A DNA stretch of 64,000 nucleotides from Stutzerimonas stutzeri (GCF_015291885.1 NZ_CP036186.1:2121001-2185000), one strand, 5' to 3'; positions 31,000-41,507 are shown, counted from the first letter of the stretch. Made by a program: numbers and translations. Notes: generated from the sequence alone by a model not told the origin.

Positions 31000-32634
31000 T
31001 TTATCTTCAGGCAAATGAGAATCGCGTTAAGAGCCGGTTTGGGTTTTGGGTTAGTGGCTATGCTGGTCTTTTTACTAGGCGCGTACGCTCTGATCCAGGT
31101 TTCCGCGATGGAGGACGATGCCGAGAAAGTTGATCAGCAATTGTTGCCAACGATTCAGCTGCTTGGTCAGGTCAATCAAGAATTTTTAACGATCCGTGCG
31201 GCAACCTTGCGCTTGCTGATCAGTGAGCCAGCCGAGATCCGTAAGGGGGCGGATACGCTTGGCGGTCTCCGAAAAGCGCTAGCACGGGAGCGCCAGGAGC
31301 TGGATCGTCTGATCGACGGTGCCGAAGGTAAAGCGCTACTGGCAAGTTTTGATCAGTCACTGACACGCTATGAAAACTACCAGCAACAAATCATCGAGCT
31401 TGCCCTGCAGGGGCGCGTTAATGACGCGATCGAAATTACCAAAGGCGAGTTGAACGGGCATGCGAGTAGCACTTCGCAATCGATACATAGCCTTATCGAC
31501 TTGAACCGCAAAGCCGCAGATGCTGCTAGCGATCACGCCCTGGAGGTGGCCGCCGGAGCATTTCAGGGTGTCGTCGTTGCGATGGTCCTGGCATTTGTCG
31601 CCACTATCGTTTTGGCGATGTTGCTTACACGCAGCATAGTGCAGCCACTGGCAGAAGCTGTAGGTGTCGCGGAAGTCATTGCTGGTGGCGACCTTACTAG
31701 GAATATTCACGTGATAGGCAGTGACGAGCCTGCTCGCCTCCTCACGGCGCTGCAAGCTATGCAGCAGAGTCTCCGTGAAACTATCCAGGGTATCTCCGAC
31801 TCTTCCAATCAGCTTGCTTCTGCGGCAGAAGAGCTCAATGTCGTCACAGAAGACTCGACGCGGGGTCTGCATCAGCAGAATCATGAGATCGAGCAGGCCG
31901 CTACGGCAGTCAATGAGATGACCACGGCCGTAGACGAGGTTGCGCGCAACGCGGTCGCGACTTCCGAGGCCTCACGAGAATCTGACGAGACGGCCCAACA
32001 TGGTCGTCAGCAGGTTATTAGGACAGTGGATTCGATCGGGCTGCTCGCAGGAGATGTGACCCAGACTGCCTCGGAGGTCGAGAGACTGGCTGGCCAAGTG
32101 CGCGATATCAGCAAGGTGCTGGACGTGATCCGCTCGATTGCTGAGCAAACTAACCTGCTGGCACTGAATGCCGCCATCGAGGCCGCGCGGGCAGGGGATG
32201 CAGGGCGTGGTTTTGCGGTAGTAGCCGACGAGGTGCGGGCACTGGCGCACCGAACCCAGCAGTCGACCCAGCAGTCGACCCAGGAGATTGAGCAGATGAT
32301 TGGTGATGTACACCTGGGGACCGACAAGGCCGTACATGCCATGCAGCTGAGCAACGAGCGCGCCAGGAGCACGCTGGAACTGGCGCGCGCTGCTGGAGAG
32401 GCGCTCGATGGAATTGCCACGGCGATCAGCCAGATCAGCGAACGCAACCTGGTAATCGCCAGTGCGTCGGAGGAGCAGGCGCAAGTCGCGCGTGAGGTGG
32501 ATCGTAACCTGGTCAATATTCGTGATCTGTCGCTGCAATCGTCGGCTGGCGCTAACCAGACCAGTGCGGCGAGCCAGGAACTGGCTCGGCTCGCGATTGA
32601 CCTGAACAGCCTCGTAGCGCGCTTCCAGGTCTGA
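30991..32634 (+). CDS. Methyl-accepting chemotaxis protein with 4-residue insertion in signalling domain
   Basis: A 547-residue paralogue of the gene before it: TM1 about 15-37, 4-helix sensor, TM2 about 195-215, HAMP, signalling hairpin (tip about 384-418). Unlike the first receptor it has a tandem 12-bp duplication at 32257-32280 that repeats the residues QQST (423-430) on the return helix close to the tip. Methyl-accepting domains normally differ by seven-residue steps, so the insertion may alter helix register. The start could be GTG 30991 or, more conservatively, ATG 31015; neither has a strong ribosome site. The sensor domain differs from the first, so the ligand probably does too. Confidence 0.92.
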   Translation: MRSFIFRQMRIALRAGLGFGLVAMLVFLLGAYALIQVSAMEDDAEKVDQQLLPTIQLLGQVNQEFLTIRAATLRLLISEPAEIRKGADTLGGLRKALARERQELDRLIDGAEGKALLASFDQSLTRYENYQQQIIELALQGRVNDAIEITKGELNGHASSTSQSIHSLIDLNRKAADAASDHALEVAAGAFQGVVVAMVLAFVATIVLAMLLTRSIVQPLAEAVGVAEVIAGGDLTRNIHVIGSDEPARLLTALQAMQQSLRETIQGISDSSNQLASAAEELNVVTEDSTRGLHQQNHEIEQAATAVNEMTTAVDEVARNAVATSEASRESDETAQHGRQQVIRTVDSIGLLAGDVTQTASEVERLAGQVRDISKVLDVIRSIAEQTNLLALNAAIEAARAGDAGRGFAVVADEVRALAHRTQQSTQQSTQEIEQMIGDVHLGTDKAVHAMQLSNERARSTLELARAAGEALDGIATAISQISERNLVIASASEEQAQVAREVDRNLVNIRDLSLQSSAGANQTSAASQELARLAIDLNSLVARFQV

Positions 32635-32777
32635 TTTTTTGATCGCAGAGGCGTCGCAAGGGCGCCTTATTGCAGGGGAACGCTGCGACTAACCGCCATC
32701 TTTTCGCCTTGCCGTGACAGTGCGGCGCTGGGCATGGACGAGCGAGCGGCGTACCATCCGGCGTTTTTTCATGGCAG

Positions 32778-32803
32778 GAACGGCCTGTATAGGGCCGTTC
32801 TTT
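32778..32803 (+). terminator. Terminator-like hairpin upstream of sstT
   Basis: GAACGGCC (32778-32785) pairs with GGCCGTTC (32793-32800) across a 7-base loop and is followed by TTTCC. It lies 20 bases before sstT, so it could end the chemoreceptor transcript or serve as an attenuator. Confidence 0.6.
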
Positions 32804-32823
32804 CCAAGCTGCGAGATGCGCCT

Positions 32824-34062
32824 ATGTCCGATATGCCTCGATTCATCCGCTTCATCAGCCGCACCAGCCTCGTTGCCCAGATCGTCGTCGGCCTGGTCGC
32901 CGGGGCATTGTTGGCTCTGCTCCTACCCGCCGCAGCCAAATCGGTCGCGCTTCTGGGCGATCTGTTCGTGCAGGCACTCAAGGCGGTGGCGCCAATTCTG
33001 GTATTCGTCCTTGTGACCTCTTCGCTGGCCAATCACAAGCGCGGACAGCCAACCCACATCCGGCCCATCATTTTGCTTTACGCGCTTGGCACACTGAGTG
33101 CTGCGGCTGTTGCGGTGCTGGCGAGCTTCATGTTTCCAACCACGCTTACGCTGGTCAGTGGCGCTGCCGATGTAACTCCGCCTTCCGGCGTGGGGGCGGT
33201 ATTGCAGACGCTATTGTTCAATATCGCTGACAATCCGGTCCGGGCACTACTGAACGGTAACTTCATCGGCATCCTGGCGTGGGCCATCGGACTTGGCTTT
33301 GCCTTTCGACACGCACGGGAAAGCACTCGGCACTTGATAAGTGACCTGTCCGACGGTGTCACCTTGATCGTTAAGGTGGTAATCCGCTTCGCTCCGTTGG
33401 GCGTTTTCGGATTGGTGGCCGGCGCCCTTGCCGATTCAGGTTTTGATGTGCTGCTGGGCTATGTGCGGCTGCTGCTGGTGCTGGTTGGCGCCATGCTGTT
33501 CATGGCGCTGGTGATGAACCCACTGATCGTTTTCTGGCAGATCCGCCGCAATCCTTATCCGCTGGTGTTTACCTGCCTGCGCGAAAGTGGGATCACGGCA
33601 TTCTTTACCCGTAGCTCCGCGGCCAACATTCCGGTGAACATGCAGCTGTGTCAGCGCCTCGGGCTACATAAGGACACCTATTCGGTTTCCATTCCGCTAG
33701 GGGCTACGATCAATATGGGTGGCGCGGCGATCACTATCACAGTGCTCACTCTTGCTGCAGTGCATACCCTCGGCATTCAGGTAGATATCGCCACAGCAGT
33801 GTTGCTCAGCCTGCTCGCGGCAGTCTGCGCCTGCGGTGCTTCGGGAGTTGCAGGTGGTTCACTGTTGCTCATTCCGTTGGCCTGCAGCCTGTTCGGGATA
33901 TCCAACGATCTGGCAATGCAGGTGGTAGCCGTCGGGTTCATCATTGGTGTCGTCCAAGATTCCGCCGAGACTGCGCTCAATTCATCTACGGATGTGCTTT
34001 TCACCGCCGCCTCCTGCATCGCCCATGGCGATATCGAAGTAGGTATCGAAGAGCCTGTCTGA
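32824..34062 (+). CDS. sstT: Serine/threonine:Na+ symporter SstT
   Basis: A 412-residue member of the dicarboxylate/amino acid:cation symporter family with about eight helices and re-entrant loops. SstT features include [18 protein letters not shown], the Ser-rich hairpin [26 protein letters not shown] and the last-domain segment [20 protein letters not shown]. It imports serine and threonine with sodium. ATG 32824 is chosen for the family start ([10 protein letters not shown]); an in-frame start at 32734 would cross the hairpin at 32778-32800. Confidence 0.93.
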   Translation: MSDMPRFIRFISRTSLVAQIVVGLVAGALLALLLPAAAKSVALLGDLFVQALKAVAPILVFVLVTSSLANHKRGQPTHIRPIILLYALGTLSAAAVAVLASFMFPTTLTLVSGAADVTPPSGVGAVLQTLLFNIADNPVRALLNGNFIGILAWAIGLGFAFRHARESTRHLISDLSDGVTLIVKVVIRFAPLGVFGLVAGALADSGFDVLLGYVRLLLVLVGAMLFMALVMNPLIVFWQIRRNPYPLVFTCLRESGITAFFTRSSAANIPVNMQLCQRLGLHKDTYSVSIPLGATINMGGAAITITVLTLAAVHTLGIQVDIATAVLLSLLAAVCACGASGVAGGSLLLIPLACSLFGISNDLAMQVVAVGFIIGVVQDSAETALNSSTDVLFTAASCIAHGDIEVGIEEPV

Positions 34063-34082
34063 TCGGTGCGAGGCAGGAACGA

Positions 34083-34108
34083 AAAACGGCGCCCGAGGGC
34101 GCCGTTTT
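34083..34108. terminator. Bidirectional terminator between sstT and fabB
   Basis: AAAACGGCGCCC (34083-34094) and GGGCGCCGTTTT (34097-34108) give T-runs on both strands between convergent genes. Confidence 0.9.
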
Positions 34109-34130
34109 CGTTTGTCGCTAGCTAGAAGCC

Positions 34131-35348
34131 TCAGGCTTTGTAGCGGCGCAGCACCAGAGTGGAGTTGGTGCCACCGAAGCCGAAGCTGTTGCTCATCACG
34201 GTGTCGAGCTGCACGTTCTCGCGAGTTTCGCGAAGGATCGGCATATCGGCGACTTCCGGATCCAGCTCGTCGATGTTGGCGGAGCCCGCTATGAAGTTGC
34301 CTTCCATCATCAGCATCGAGTAGATCGCTTCGTGGACGCCTGCGGCGCCCAGCGAATGGCCGGACAGGCTCTTGGTCGAGCTGATGGTCGGAATCTTGTC
34401 GCCGAACATGTTGCGCACGGCCTTGATCTCGGCCACGTCGCCCACCGGGGTGGACGTGCCATGGGTGTTTAGGTAGTCGATCGAGCCTTCGACGGTGGAC
34501 ATCGCCTGCTGCATGCAGCGCAGGGCGCCTTCGCCGCTCGGGGCGACCATGTCGTAGCCATCGGATGTAGCGCCATAACCGACGATTTCCGCGTAGATCT
34601 TGGCGCCGCGCTTGAGGGCGTGCTCCAGCTCTTCGACCACGACCATGCCTCCACCGCCGGCGATGACGAAACCGTCACGCTTGGCGTCGTAGGCGCGGGA
34701 GGCCTTTTCCGGAGTTTCGTTGTACTGGCTGGACAGGGCGCCCATGGCGTCGAACAGGCAGCTCTGGCTCCAGTGTTCCTCTTCACCGCCACCGGCGAAG
34801 ACGACGTCCTGCTTGCCCATCTGGATCTGCTCCATCGCATGACCGATGCAATGCGCGCTGGTGGCGCAAGCCGAGGCGATGGAGTAGTTGATGCCCTTGA
34901 TGCGGAACGGGGTCGCGAGACAGGCCGAGACGGTGCTGCTCATGGTGCGCGGAACGCGATATGGGCCGATGCGCTTGACGCCCTTGTCGCGCAGGATATC
35001 GATGGCTTCCATCTGATTGATGGTCGATGCACCACCCGAGCCGGCCACCAGGCCGATACGCGGGTTGGAAATGTCATCCAGACTGAAACCGGCGTCCTTC
35101 ACGGCCTGCTCCATCGCAAGGTAGGCGTAGGCGGCGGCGTCACCCATGAAGCGCAGGACCTTGCGGTCGATCAGCTCTTCGAGGTTCAGGTTGACGGAGC
35201 CCGAGACCTGGCTGCGCAGCCCCATGTCCGCATAGGACTGGTTGAAGCGAATGCCGGGGCGACCGGCGCGCAGGTTGCCGGAGACGGTCTCTTTGTCATT
35301 GCCCAGGCAGGAAACGATACCCAGGCCAGTGATCACGACGCGACGCAT
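34131..35348 (-). CDS. fabB: Beta-ketoacyl-ACP synthase I
   Basis: A 405-residue KAS I of type II fatty acid synthesis, required to elongate the cis-3-decenoyl product of FabA in unsaturated fatty acid synthesis. The catalytic triad is Cys161 ([11 protein letters not shown]), His296 ([11 protein letters not shown]) and His331 ([11 protein letters not shown]), the numbering usual for FabB. ATG 35348 follows AAGGACATCCGC; an in-frame TTG at 35363 lies inside the end of fabA. Co-transcribed with fabA. Confidence 0.98.
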   Translation of the reverse strand: MRRVVITGLGIVSCLGNDKETVSGNLRAGRPGIRFNQSYADMGLRSQVSGSVNLNLEELIDRKVLRFMGDAAAYAYLAMEQAVKDAGFSLDDISNPRIGLVAGSGGASTINQMEAIDILRDKGVKRIGPYRVPRTMSSTVSACLATPFRIKGINYSIASACATSAHCIGHAMEQIQMGKQDVVFAGGGEEEHWSQSCLFDAMGALSSQYNETPEKASRAYDAKRDGFVIAGGGGMVVVEELEHALKRGAKIYAEIVGYGATSDGYDMVAPSGEGALRCMQQAMSTVEGSIDYLNTHGTSTPVGDVAEIKAVRNMFGDKIPTISSTKSLSGHSLGAAGVHEAIYSMLMMEGNFIAGSANIDELDPEVADMPILRETRENVQLDTVMSNSFGFGGTNSTLVLRRYKA

Positions 35349-35359
35349 GCGGATGTCCT

Positions 35360-35875
35360 TCAAAAGCTGTCGGTAGAGGTGAACAGGCCGACGCGCAAGC
35401 CTTCGGCACTGTAGATCTCGCGGCCATCAACGCTGACGGTGCCATCGGCGATGCCGAGGATCAGCGAGCGGTTGATGGTGCGCTTGATATGGATGTTGTA
35501 GGTGACCTTCTTGGCGGTCGGCAGCACCTGGCCGAAGAACTTGACTTCGCCAGAACCCAGTGCACGCCCGCGGCCAGGGTTGCCCTGCCAGCCGAGGTAG
35601 AAACCGACCAGCTGCCACATGGCATCGAGACCCAGGCAGCCGGGCATGACCGGATCGCCTTCGAAGTGGCAAGCGAAGAACCAGAGATCAGGGTTGATAT
35701 CCAGCTCGGCGACCAGCTCGCCCTTGCCATACTTGCCGCCCACTTCACTGATGTGAACGATACGATCGACCATCAGCATGTTCGGCGCGGGCAGTTGCGC
35801 ATTACCGGGACCGAAGAGTTCGCCGCGGCTGCAACGAAGCAGGTCTTCCCGAGTAAAGGCGTGTTGTTTGGTCAT
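35360..35875 (-). CDS. fabA: 3-hydroxydecanoyl-ACP dehydratase/isomerase
   Basis: A 171-residue bifunctional dehydratase/isomerase that makes the cis double bond for unsaturated fatty acids. The catalytic His70 ([14 protein letters not shown]) and Asp84 (GLDAMWQ) sit in the standard positions. The enzyme is a hotdog-fold dimer. The stop lies 11 bases before the fabB start, so the two form an operon. No clear promoter was found in the 428-base region upstream. Confidence 0.98.
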   Translation of the reverse strand: MTKQHAFTREDLLRCSRGELFGPGNAQLPAPNMLMVDRIVHISEVGGKYGKGELVAELDINPDLWFFACHFEGDPVMPGCLGLDAMWQLVGFYLGWQGNPGRGRALGSGEVKFFGQVLPTAKKVTYNIHIKRTINRSLILGIADGTVSVDGREIYSAEGLRVGLFTSTDSF

Positions 35876-36303
35876 GCGTATTCCTCAATGGGCCCCGCGA
35901 AGGGCTTTGCTGCTTACATACCGGGCCAGAATTCGAGGCCTGATCATCAAGACTAGTCATAGACTGCCGTGTTGTGGCTAAAGTCACAGCCTGGCAACAG
36001 CGGCGCCGTTCAACCCATATCTGCGGCTGAAGGCGCAAAGACAGAATCGGGCGGCTACTTTAACACTCCTTAACCAATTACGAGGACCTTGCGACAGCGT
36101 GTCCTCTATAGACAATCGTTGCAGTGACGGTTGCATGGGTTAAATAAATGCCCGTTTCAGGGAGCGACCAGTGACTGTCTCGGCATTTGATGTAACTGTA
36201 ACCGAATGATTTTCATGGGGTAGGGCGGTTGCGCTGACTGCTGTAAGCATGAAACGTATAATGCCGAGCACTGCCATCTCGGATGGCTCATAACGGAACG
36301 CAC
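35876..36303. other. Divergent fabA / gpsA intergenic region
   Basis: A 428-base gap. It contains the gpsA promoter (36234-36262). For fabA I found no convincing -35/-10 pair on the minus strand and no operator that I can name. TTAACACTCC...AACC near 36060 is AT-richer. Confidence 0.5.
36234..36262 (+). promoter_or_regulatory. gpsA promoter (sigma-70 type)
   Basis: CTGACT (36234-36239), 17-base spacer and a perfect TATAAT (36257-36262), giving a leader of about 35 bases before ATG 36304. Confidence 0.78.
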
Positions 36304-37326
36304 ATGACACGACAGCAACCCATCGCCGTACTCGGCGGCGGCAGTTTCGGTACAGCTATCGCCAATCTGCTGGCCGAGAACGGTCACCACGTCCTGCTCT
36401 GGATGCGCGATGCGGAGCAAGCCGAGAGTATCCGGACGCAGCGACAGAACCCGCGCTATCTCAAAGGCGTCGAGATTCTTGCGCAAGTGGAGCCGACGAC
36501 CGATCTGTCTTATGCACTCGGGGCCTGTGAGCTGGCTTTCGTCGCGCTTCCGTCCAGTGCACTGCGCCAGGCGCTGCAGCCGTTTGCGGCCCAGCTCGGC
36601 GGCAAGATGCTGGTCAGTACTACCAAGGGCATCGAGGCTGACGGCTTCATGCTGATGAGTCAGATTCTCGAGGAGATCGCCCCACAAGCGCGCATTGGCG
36701 TGATATCTGGACCGAATCTGGCGCGTGAAGTGGCTGAGCATGCGCTGACCGCGACGGTCGTGGCGAGCCAGGACGAAGCCTTGTGCCGTAGCGTGCAGCA
36801 GGTACTGCACGGCCGCACTTTCCGCGTCTATGCGAGCGCTGATCGTTTTGGTGTGGAGTTGGGCGGGGCGCTGAAGAACGTCTACGCCATCATGGCGGGC
36901 ATGGCCGCAGCCCTCGGCATGGGCGAGAACACTCGCAGCATGCTGATCACCCGTGCCCTCGCAGAAATGACCCGTTTTGCCGTGAAGCTGGGTGCCAACC
37001 CCATGACGTTCCTCGGCCTGGCAGGAGTTGGTGATCTGATCGTGACCTGCACCTCGTCCAAGAGCCGCAATTTCCAGGTGGGCTATGCGCTTGGCGAAGG
37101 GCTCAGCCTGGAGGAGGCGGTATCGCGGCTGGGCGAAGTCGCGGAGGGGGTCAATACCATCAAGGTACTCAAGTGCAAGGCCGAGGAGTTGCAGGTCTAC
37201 ATGCCGCTTGTCGCGGGCCTGCATGCCATCCTGTTCGAGGGGCGTACGCTCGATCAGATCATCGGCGTGCTGATGCGTGGCGAGCCCAAGACCGATGTGG
37301 ATTTCATTTCAACCGACGGATTCTGA
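36304..37326 (+). CDS. gpsA: Glycerol-3-phosphate dehydrogenase [NAD(P)+]
   Basis: A 340-residue cytosolic enzyme that reduces dihydroxyacetone phosphate to sn-glycerol 3-phosphate for phospholipid synthesis. It has the nucleotide-binding [18 protein letters not shown] near the N-terminus, [22 protein letters not shown], the catalytic Lys region [14 protein letters not shown] and [12 protein letters not shown]. The ATG at 36304 fits the family start; an in-frame start 21 bases earlier is possible. The partnership with fatty acid genes is logical for lipid synthesis. Confidence 0.97.
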   Translation: MTRQQPIAVLGGGSFGTAIANLLAENGHHVLLWMRDAEQAESIRTQRQNPRYLKGVEILAQVEPTTDLSYALGACELAFVALPSSALRQALQPFAAQLGGKMLVSTTKGIEADGFMLMSQILEEIAPQARIGVISGPNLAREVAEHALTATVVASQDEALCRSVQQVLHGRTFRVYASADRFGVELGGALKNVYAIMAGMAAALGMGENTRSMLITRALAEMTRFAVKLGANPMTFLGLAGVGDLIVTCTSSKSRNFQVGYALGEGLSLEEAVSRLGEVAEGVNTIKVLKCKAEELQVYMPLVAGLHAILFEGRTLDQIIGVLMRGEPKTDVDFISTDGF

Positions 37327-37348
37327 GTCGATCTCAGGGGGCACTTCG

Positions 37349-37705
37349 ATGAACCAATCAAACCAGGCAACCGACCGAGAATCGCTGATCTTGCGAGCCG
37401 TGTGGATGCTGATCTTCTTTTTCGTCTGGCAACTGGCAGAACTCGCTTTGCTTGTAGTCGTGGTGCTGCAATTGGTGATGCGGTTGACCAAGGGGCATGC
37501 GGACTCCGGCTTGCAGGGCTTCGGCGACAGTCTGAGCCAATACATCGCGCAGATCGGTCGTTTCGCCACCTTCAATACCGAGCGCAAGCCCTGGCCGCTG
37601 TCGGACTGGCCGGCACCGCGTCCGGCCGATGTAGAGCTGGTTAATCCGGTCCGGCCAGCTGCGCCGACCGAACCGAAAGATCCACAACAGGGCCCAACGG
37701 CATGA
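37349..37705 (+). CDS. DUF4389 family membrane protein
   Basis: A 118-residue protein with an N-terminal cytosolic part, one long hydrophobic segment or short hairpin (VWMLIFFFVWQLAELALLVVVVLQLVMRL, residues about 17-45) and a DUF4389-type region GFGDSLSQYIAQIGRFATFNTERKPWPLSDWP. The C-terminal tail is Pro-rich. Function unknown. ATG 37349 follows AGGGGGCA. The stop overlaps the sixA start by four bases (ATGA). Confidence 0.83.
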   Translation: MNQSNQATDRESLILRAVWMLIFFFVWQLAELALLVVVVLQLVMRLTKGHADSGLQGFGDSLSQYIAQIGRFATFNTERKPWPLSDWPAPRPADVELVNPVRPAAPTEPKDPQQGPTA

Positions 37706-38160
37706 GGCTATGGTTGCTACGGCATGGCGAGGCCGAGCCCCGCGCTCGTACCGATGCAGAGCGCAATCTGACTGAAGGTGGTCGCCGTGATGTGCGGCGC
37801 AGCGCCACCTTTCTTCGCGGCAAGCCCCTGCAGACGATTCTGGTAAGCCCGTTTCATCGCGCCCAACAAACCGCCGAAGAGGTGCGTAAAGCACTGGGTT
37901 TCGGTGGGAAATTTGAAACCGTGGACTGGCTGACACCGGAGGCAGATCTGGTCGAAGCGTTGCGTGAGCTGGATTTGCGCGACGAGGATGATCTACTTTT
38001 GGTCACCCATCAGCCATTCGTTGGCAGCCTCGCCGGCTGGCTGGTGAATGGCGATCACGCAGAGCCCGTGCCGATGGCAACTGCTTCGCTCGCAGAGCTG
38101 GAGGGTGATGCGATTGCCGGAGGGTTGATGCGGTTGGTTTCCTTGCGTCACGTTAGTTAG
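37702..38160 (+). CDS. sixA: Phosphohistidine phosphatase SixA
   Basis: A 152-residue phosphoglycerate-mutase-fold phosphatase. The catalytic RHGEAEPRA (His8) and a second His in TVDW...VTHQPFVGSL fit SixA, which removes phosphate from phosphohistidine on phosphotransfer proteins (for example ArcB HPt or NPr in enteric bacteria). In this organism the target is not known. It is translationally coupled to the DUF4389 gene. Confidence 0.88.
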   Translation: MRLWLLRHGEAEPRARTDAERNLTEGGRRDVRRSATFLRGKPLQTILVSPFHRAQQTAEEVRKALGFGGKFETVDWLTPEADLVEALRELDLRDEDDLLLVTHQPFVGSLAGWLVNGDHAEPVPMATASLAELEGDAIAGGLMRLVSLRHVS

Positions 38161-38237
38161 GGTTGGGCGAGCCTTTCCGGTTTCTGTCATGGTGGGCGTG
38201 CAACCTATAAAAACAGCATCTGTAAGGAGTATCCGCC

Positions 38238-38672
38238 TTGAGTATTTGGCATCGTCAGCCCGATCTGGACGACCTTCACGACACCCGCAAGAACACCATC
38301 AGCGAATTGCTGGATATCCGTTTCGAATCCTTCGATGGGGCTTCAATTACCGCCAGTATGCCGGTCGATGCCCGCACTCATCAGCCCTATGGCTTGCTGC
38401 ATGGCGGGGCCTCGGTGGTACTGGCTGAAACCCTCGGTTCCATTGCCAGCTATCACTGCATCGACACCAGCAAATTCTACTGCGTAGGACTGGAGGTGAA
38501 CGCCAATCACCTGCGCGGACTGCGTAGCGGACGAGTGACGGGCGTCTGCCGGCCGGTGCATCTGGGGCGCTCGACGCATGTCTGGGATATCCGCTTGAGC
38601 GGTGAGGATGGCAAGCCAAGCTGCATTTCTCGTCTGACCGTGGCAATAGTGCCGTTGGAAAAAGGCGCCTAG
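38238..38672 (+). CDS. Hotdog-fold acyl-CoA thioesterase (MenI/EntH-like)
   Basis: A 144-residue hotdog thioesterase of the YdiI/MenI class. Family residues are the N-terminal SIWHRQPDLDDLHDTRKNTISELLDI and the catalytic segment QPYGLLHGGASVVLAETLGSIAS with the general-base Glu. The YdiI class acts on aromatic and short acyl-CoA; the exact substrate is unknown. The start is TTG 38238 after AAGGAG at 38223-38228. Confidence 0.87.
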   Translation: MSIWHRQPDLDDLHDTRKNTISELLDIRFESFDGASITASMPVDARTHQPYGLLHGGASVVLAETLGSIASYHCIDTSKFYCVGLEVNANHLRGLRSGRVTGVCRPVHLGRSTHVWDIRLSGEDGKPSCISRLTVAIVPLEKGA

Positions 38673-38809
38673 ACAGGCAGCTGCAAAGGCAGGTCGACAT
38701 TGCGGCCTGCTGATTGGCCTGAATGCCCTTCATTCGGCAGGGCTATGGCGATTGCCGCATGCCCAGGCCTGCCAGACAATGGAACTCCAGTCTGTCCGGC
38801 AAAGCCACC

Positions 38810-39622
38810 ATGTCGCAACGCATCTTCTTCGCCCACGCCAACGGCTTCCCTTCAGCGACCTATCGCAAGTTGTTCGACGCTCTGGCGCCGGAATATCAGG
38901 TCACCCACATGGATCGTCATGGGCACGACCCGCGTTTCCCGGTGGATGACAACTGGAACAATTTGCTCGATGAGCTCATCGAGCAGTTGGAGGGGCTGCC
39001 CGAGCCGGTTTGGGGGGTAGGGCATTCGCTCGGCGGCATGCTGCATTATCGCGCGGCCCTGCTGCGGCCCGAGCTGTATCACGGGGTCGTTATGCTCGAT
39101 TCGCCAATCCCCACCTGGTTCGATCAATCCGTTATCTGGGCGGCCAAGCGCCTGGGTTTCATCGACCGGCTGACGCCGGCAGGCCGCACGCTGGGGCGCC
39201 GCGAGCAATTTTCCAGTATCGAAGAAGCGCGGGCTTATTTCGCTGGCAAGGCGCTGTTCAGCAGCTTCGACCCAGAATGCCTTGAAGCGTATATTGAACA
39301 TGGTCTGGAGCCCGTAGGGCAGGGGATGCGCCTACGCTTCGATCCGCAAACCGAAATCAGCATCTATCGCAGCGTGCCGCATCTCACTCCCGGTTGGCCG
39401 CCGGCGCTGAAGATCCCCCTGGCCATGGTGCGCGGGCGCGACAGCCGCGTGGTGCTGCCCCATCACGGCTATCTGCTGCGGTTGATGTCGCGCGGTGAAG
39501 CGCACACGCTGCCAGGTGGGCACATGTTTCCATTCGAGCGGCCCCTCGAGACGGCAGAGATGCTGCACGGACTGCTTGGCCGCTGGAGTGTCCAGGATGA
39601 GCGTTCCAAGGGGGCAGCATGA
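38810..39622 (+). CDS. Alpha/beta hydrolase
   Basis: A 270-residue alpha/beta-hydrolase with the nucleophile elbow GVGHSLGG (Ser73), oxyanion-loop segment FFAHANGFPSATY and a late GGHMFP with the catalytic His. The N-terminal IFFAHANGFPS form is typical of small lipase/esterase-like hydrolases in Pseudomonas. Substrate unknown. ATG 38810 fits the family start. It overlaps the next hydrolase gene by four bases. Confidence 0.86.
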   Translation: MSQRIFFAHANGFPSATYRKLFDALAPEYQVTHMDRHGHDPRFPVDDNWNNLLDELIEQLEGLPEPVWGVGHSLGGMLHYRAALLRPELYHGVVMLDSPIPTWFDQSVIWAAKRLGFIDRLTPAGRTLGRREQFSSIEEARAYFAGKALFSSFDPECLEAYIEHGLEPVGQGMRLRFDPQTEISIYRSVPHLTPGWPPALKIPLAMVRGRDSRVVLPHHGYLLRLMSRGEAHTLPGGHMFPFERPLETAEMLHGLLGRWSVQDERSKGAA

Positions 39623-40476
39623 GTATCCTGTTTGAAGAAGTCCGTTTGAGCCTGCCGCACCTCGAGGTGGCGGCTCATCTTTACGGAGCGGAAGACGGTC
39701 AGCCGGTGATCGCTCTGCATGGCTGGCTGGACAATGCCGCGACCTTCAGTCGCTTGGCGCCGCGGCTGCACGGACTGCGCATCGTTGCGCTGGATTTGCC
39801 CGGGCATGGTCATTCCGATCATCGTCCGGCGGGTGCCGGCTACAACATCTGGGACTATGCTCACGATGTACTGCAAGTGGCCGAACAGTTCGGCTGGCAG
39901 CGCTTCTCATTGCTCGGGCACTCCATGGGCGCGATTGTTTCAGTATTGCTCGCTGGCGCGCTGCCCGAGCGCGTCAAGCGGTTGGCTTTGATCGATGGGG
40001 TGATTCCCTACACCGGTGAGGCCGATACTGCGCCGCAGAAGTTGGGTGCGGCGCTCAAGGCGATGTTGTCGGTCGACGACAAACGCAAGCCAGTCTATGC
40101 CGCCTTCGATCAGGCCGTGGAGGCGCGTATGAACGGAGTTGGCGCGGTCAGTCGTGAGGCTGCCGAGCGGCTTGCTCAGCGCGGCCTGATGCCGGTGCCG
40201 GGCGGCTACACTTGGCGCACCGACGCGCGCCTGATGTTGCCATCGTCGATGCGGCTGACAGGTGCTCACGCTCGGGCATTCGTCGAGCAGATCACCTGCC
40301 CGGCCAGTCTGGTGCTCGCCGAGCAGGGACTACTGGCGCAGCCAGAACTGCTCGAATTTGCCGATAGCCTACCGTTCGCGGTGCAGCGTCTGCCTGGCGG
40401 GCACCATCTCCATCTTGATGATGATGCGGGTGCGGACGCTGTGGCCGCAGTGTTCAACGCGTTCTTCCAAGGCTGA
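39619..40476 (+). CDS. Alpha/beta hydrolase, second of a coupled pair
   Basis: A 285-residue hydrolase with the HGWLDNAATF oxyanion region, LDLPGHGHSDH, the nucleophile elbow LLGHSMGA (Ser102) and the final catalytic His in LPGGHHLHLDD. It begins inside the end of the preceding hydrolase gene (ATGA). Members resemble the serine-hydrolase-like (SERHL) or epoxide-hydrolase-like group. Substrate unknown. Confidence 0.86.
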   Translation: MSILFEEVRLSLPHLEVAAHLYGAEDGQPVIALHGWLDNAATFSRLAPRLHGLRIVALDLPGHGHSDHRPAGAGYNIWDYAHDVLQVAEQFGWQRFSLLGHSMGAIVSVLLAGALPERVKRLALIDGVIPYTGEADTAPQKLGAALKAMLSVDDKRKPVYAAFDQAVEARMNGVGAVSREAAERLAQRGLMPVPGGYTWRTDARLMLPSSMRLTGAHARAFVEQITCPASLVLAEQGLLAQPELLEFADSLPFAVQRLPGGHHLHLDDDAGADAVAAVFNAFFQG

Positions 40477-40703
40477 GCCTTGCCAGGTGTTTGCAATACT
40501 CTCTCGCAAAGCCTCGCTTGACTTGCTTTTGCCAACTGGTGAGGCTGGGAGCAATGTTCCAGCAGAGCCTGCCTGATGATTGACCGCTACAATGCCGTAA
40601 CGCCCTGCGGGTCTGTTTCTATTCTGAAGAAACCGGGTTCGTGCAACCCAGTGCGTCGATTGAGCTTCGAAAGGCAGTCGAAGGTGATCCGTTGAGGAGT
40701 TTT

Positions 40704-41507
40704 ATGCGAAGTGCATGGATTGCAGCATCGGTTTTGGTATCCGTTGCTGCGGTGGCTGCTGACGTTCCCGGAAGCGCCGATCTTGAGCGACTACCTCGTT
40801 ACGCGCAGGCGCAGATCATCGACTATCGGCAGTCCGAGGTGCGGGAGCGCGTGTATCCCCAGGACTCGATTCGCCGCATCAGCGGCAACCTGCGTATGGC
40901 TTCCCAGGTGGTCGTGTCCGGTGATCTTACGGCGCTCACCTACGAATTGCCTGCCTCGCACACACGGATTGAGGCGTTTACCCAGGCTCGCATCGAACTG
41001 CTTCGCCAGGGCGCCGAGTTGCTGTTCTGGTGTGAAGGTCGTGAGTGCGGCTCCAGCAGCCTGTGGGCCAACGCCATTTTCGGGAAAGCCATGCTCTATG
41101 GCCCAGAGGCGCAGCAGGCTTATCTATTGGCACGCCTCCCCGAGGCAGAAGGTGATTTGATCGCCTTGTACGGCGTTACTCGTGGTAACGGCCGACCTTA
41201 TTTGCACGTAGAACATATGCGTTCGGAACAGCCACTGGATGAGGTGCTTCCGACCGCAGCCACGTTGCTGCGCCAGTTACGCGATACGGGCGAACTGCGC
41301 CTGCCACGGCTCGCGGATGAGCCGACAGCGGAGTGGGGTGCCTTGCTGGCCAATGTGCTGAGCCTGGACAGTACCACGCGTGTCAGCCTTGCTGGTCGCG
41401 GTGCCGTAGCTTGGCGCGAAGCGCTGATCGCCGAGCGCATCCGCGGTGGACGGCTGGAAGTGGATGATTCTCAGGAACCGGGTTTGCTCATCAGGCTATT
41501 GCGTTAA
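40704..41507 (+). CDS. DUF4892 exported protein
   Basis: A 267-residue protein with a signal peptide (1-19, cleaved near VAA-DVPGS) and the DUF4892 mature part (GSADLERLPRYAQAQIIDYRQSEVRERVYPQ, then LFWCEGRECGSSSLWANAIFG with two Cys that could form a disulfide). The C-terminal 90 residues resemble OmpA-associated sequence only weakly. Probably periplasmic, function unknown. ATG 40704 follows GAGGAG. Confidence 0.8.
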   Translation: MRSAWIAASVLVSVAAVAADVPGSADLERLPRYAQAQIIDYRQSEVRERVYPQDSIRRISGNLRMASQVVVSGDLTALTYELPASHTRIEAFTQARIELLRQGAELLFWCEGRECGSSSLWANAIFGKAMLYGPEAQQAYLLARLPEAEGDLIALYGVTRGNGRPYLHVEHMRSEQPLDEVLPTAATLLRQLRDTGELRLPRLADEPTAEWGALLANVLSLDSTTRVSLAGRGAVAWREALIAERIRGGRLEVDDSQEPGLLIRLLR

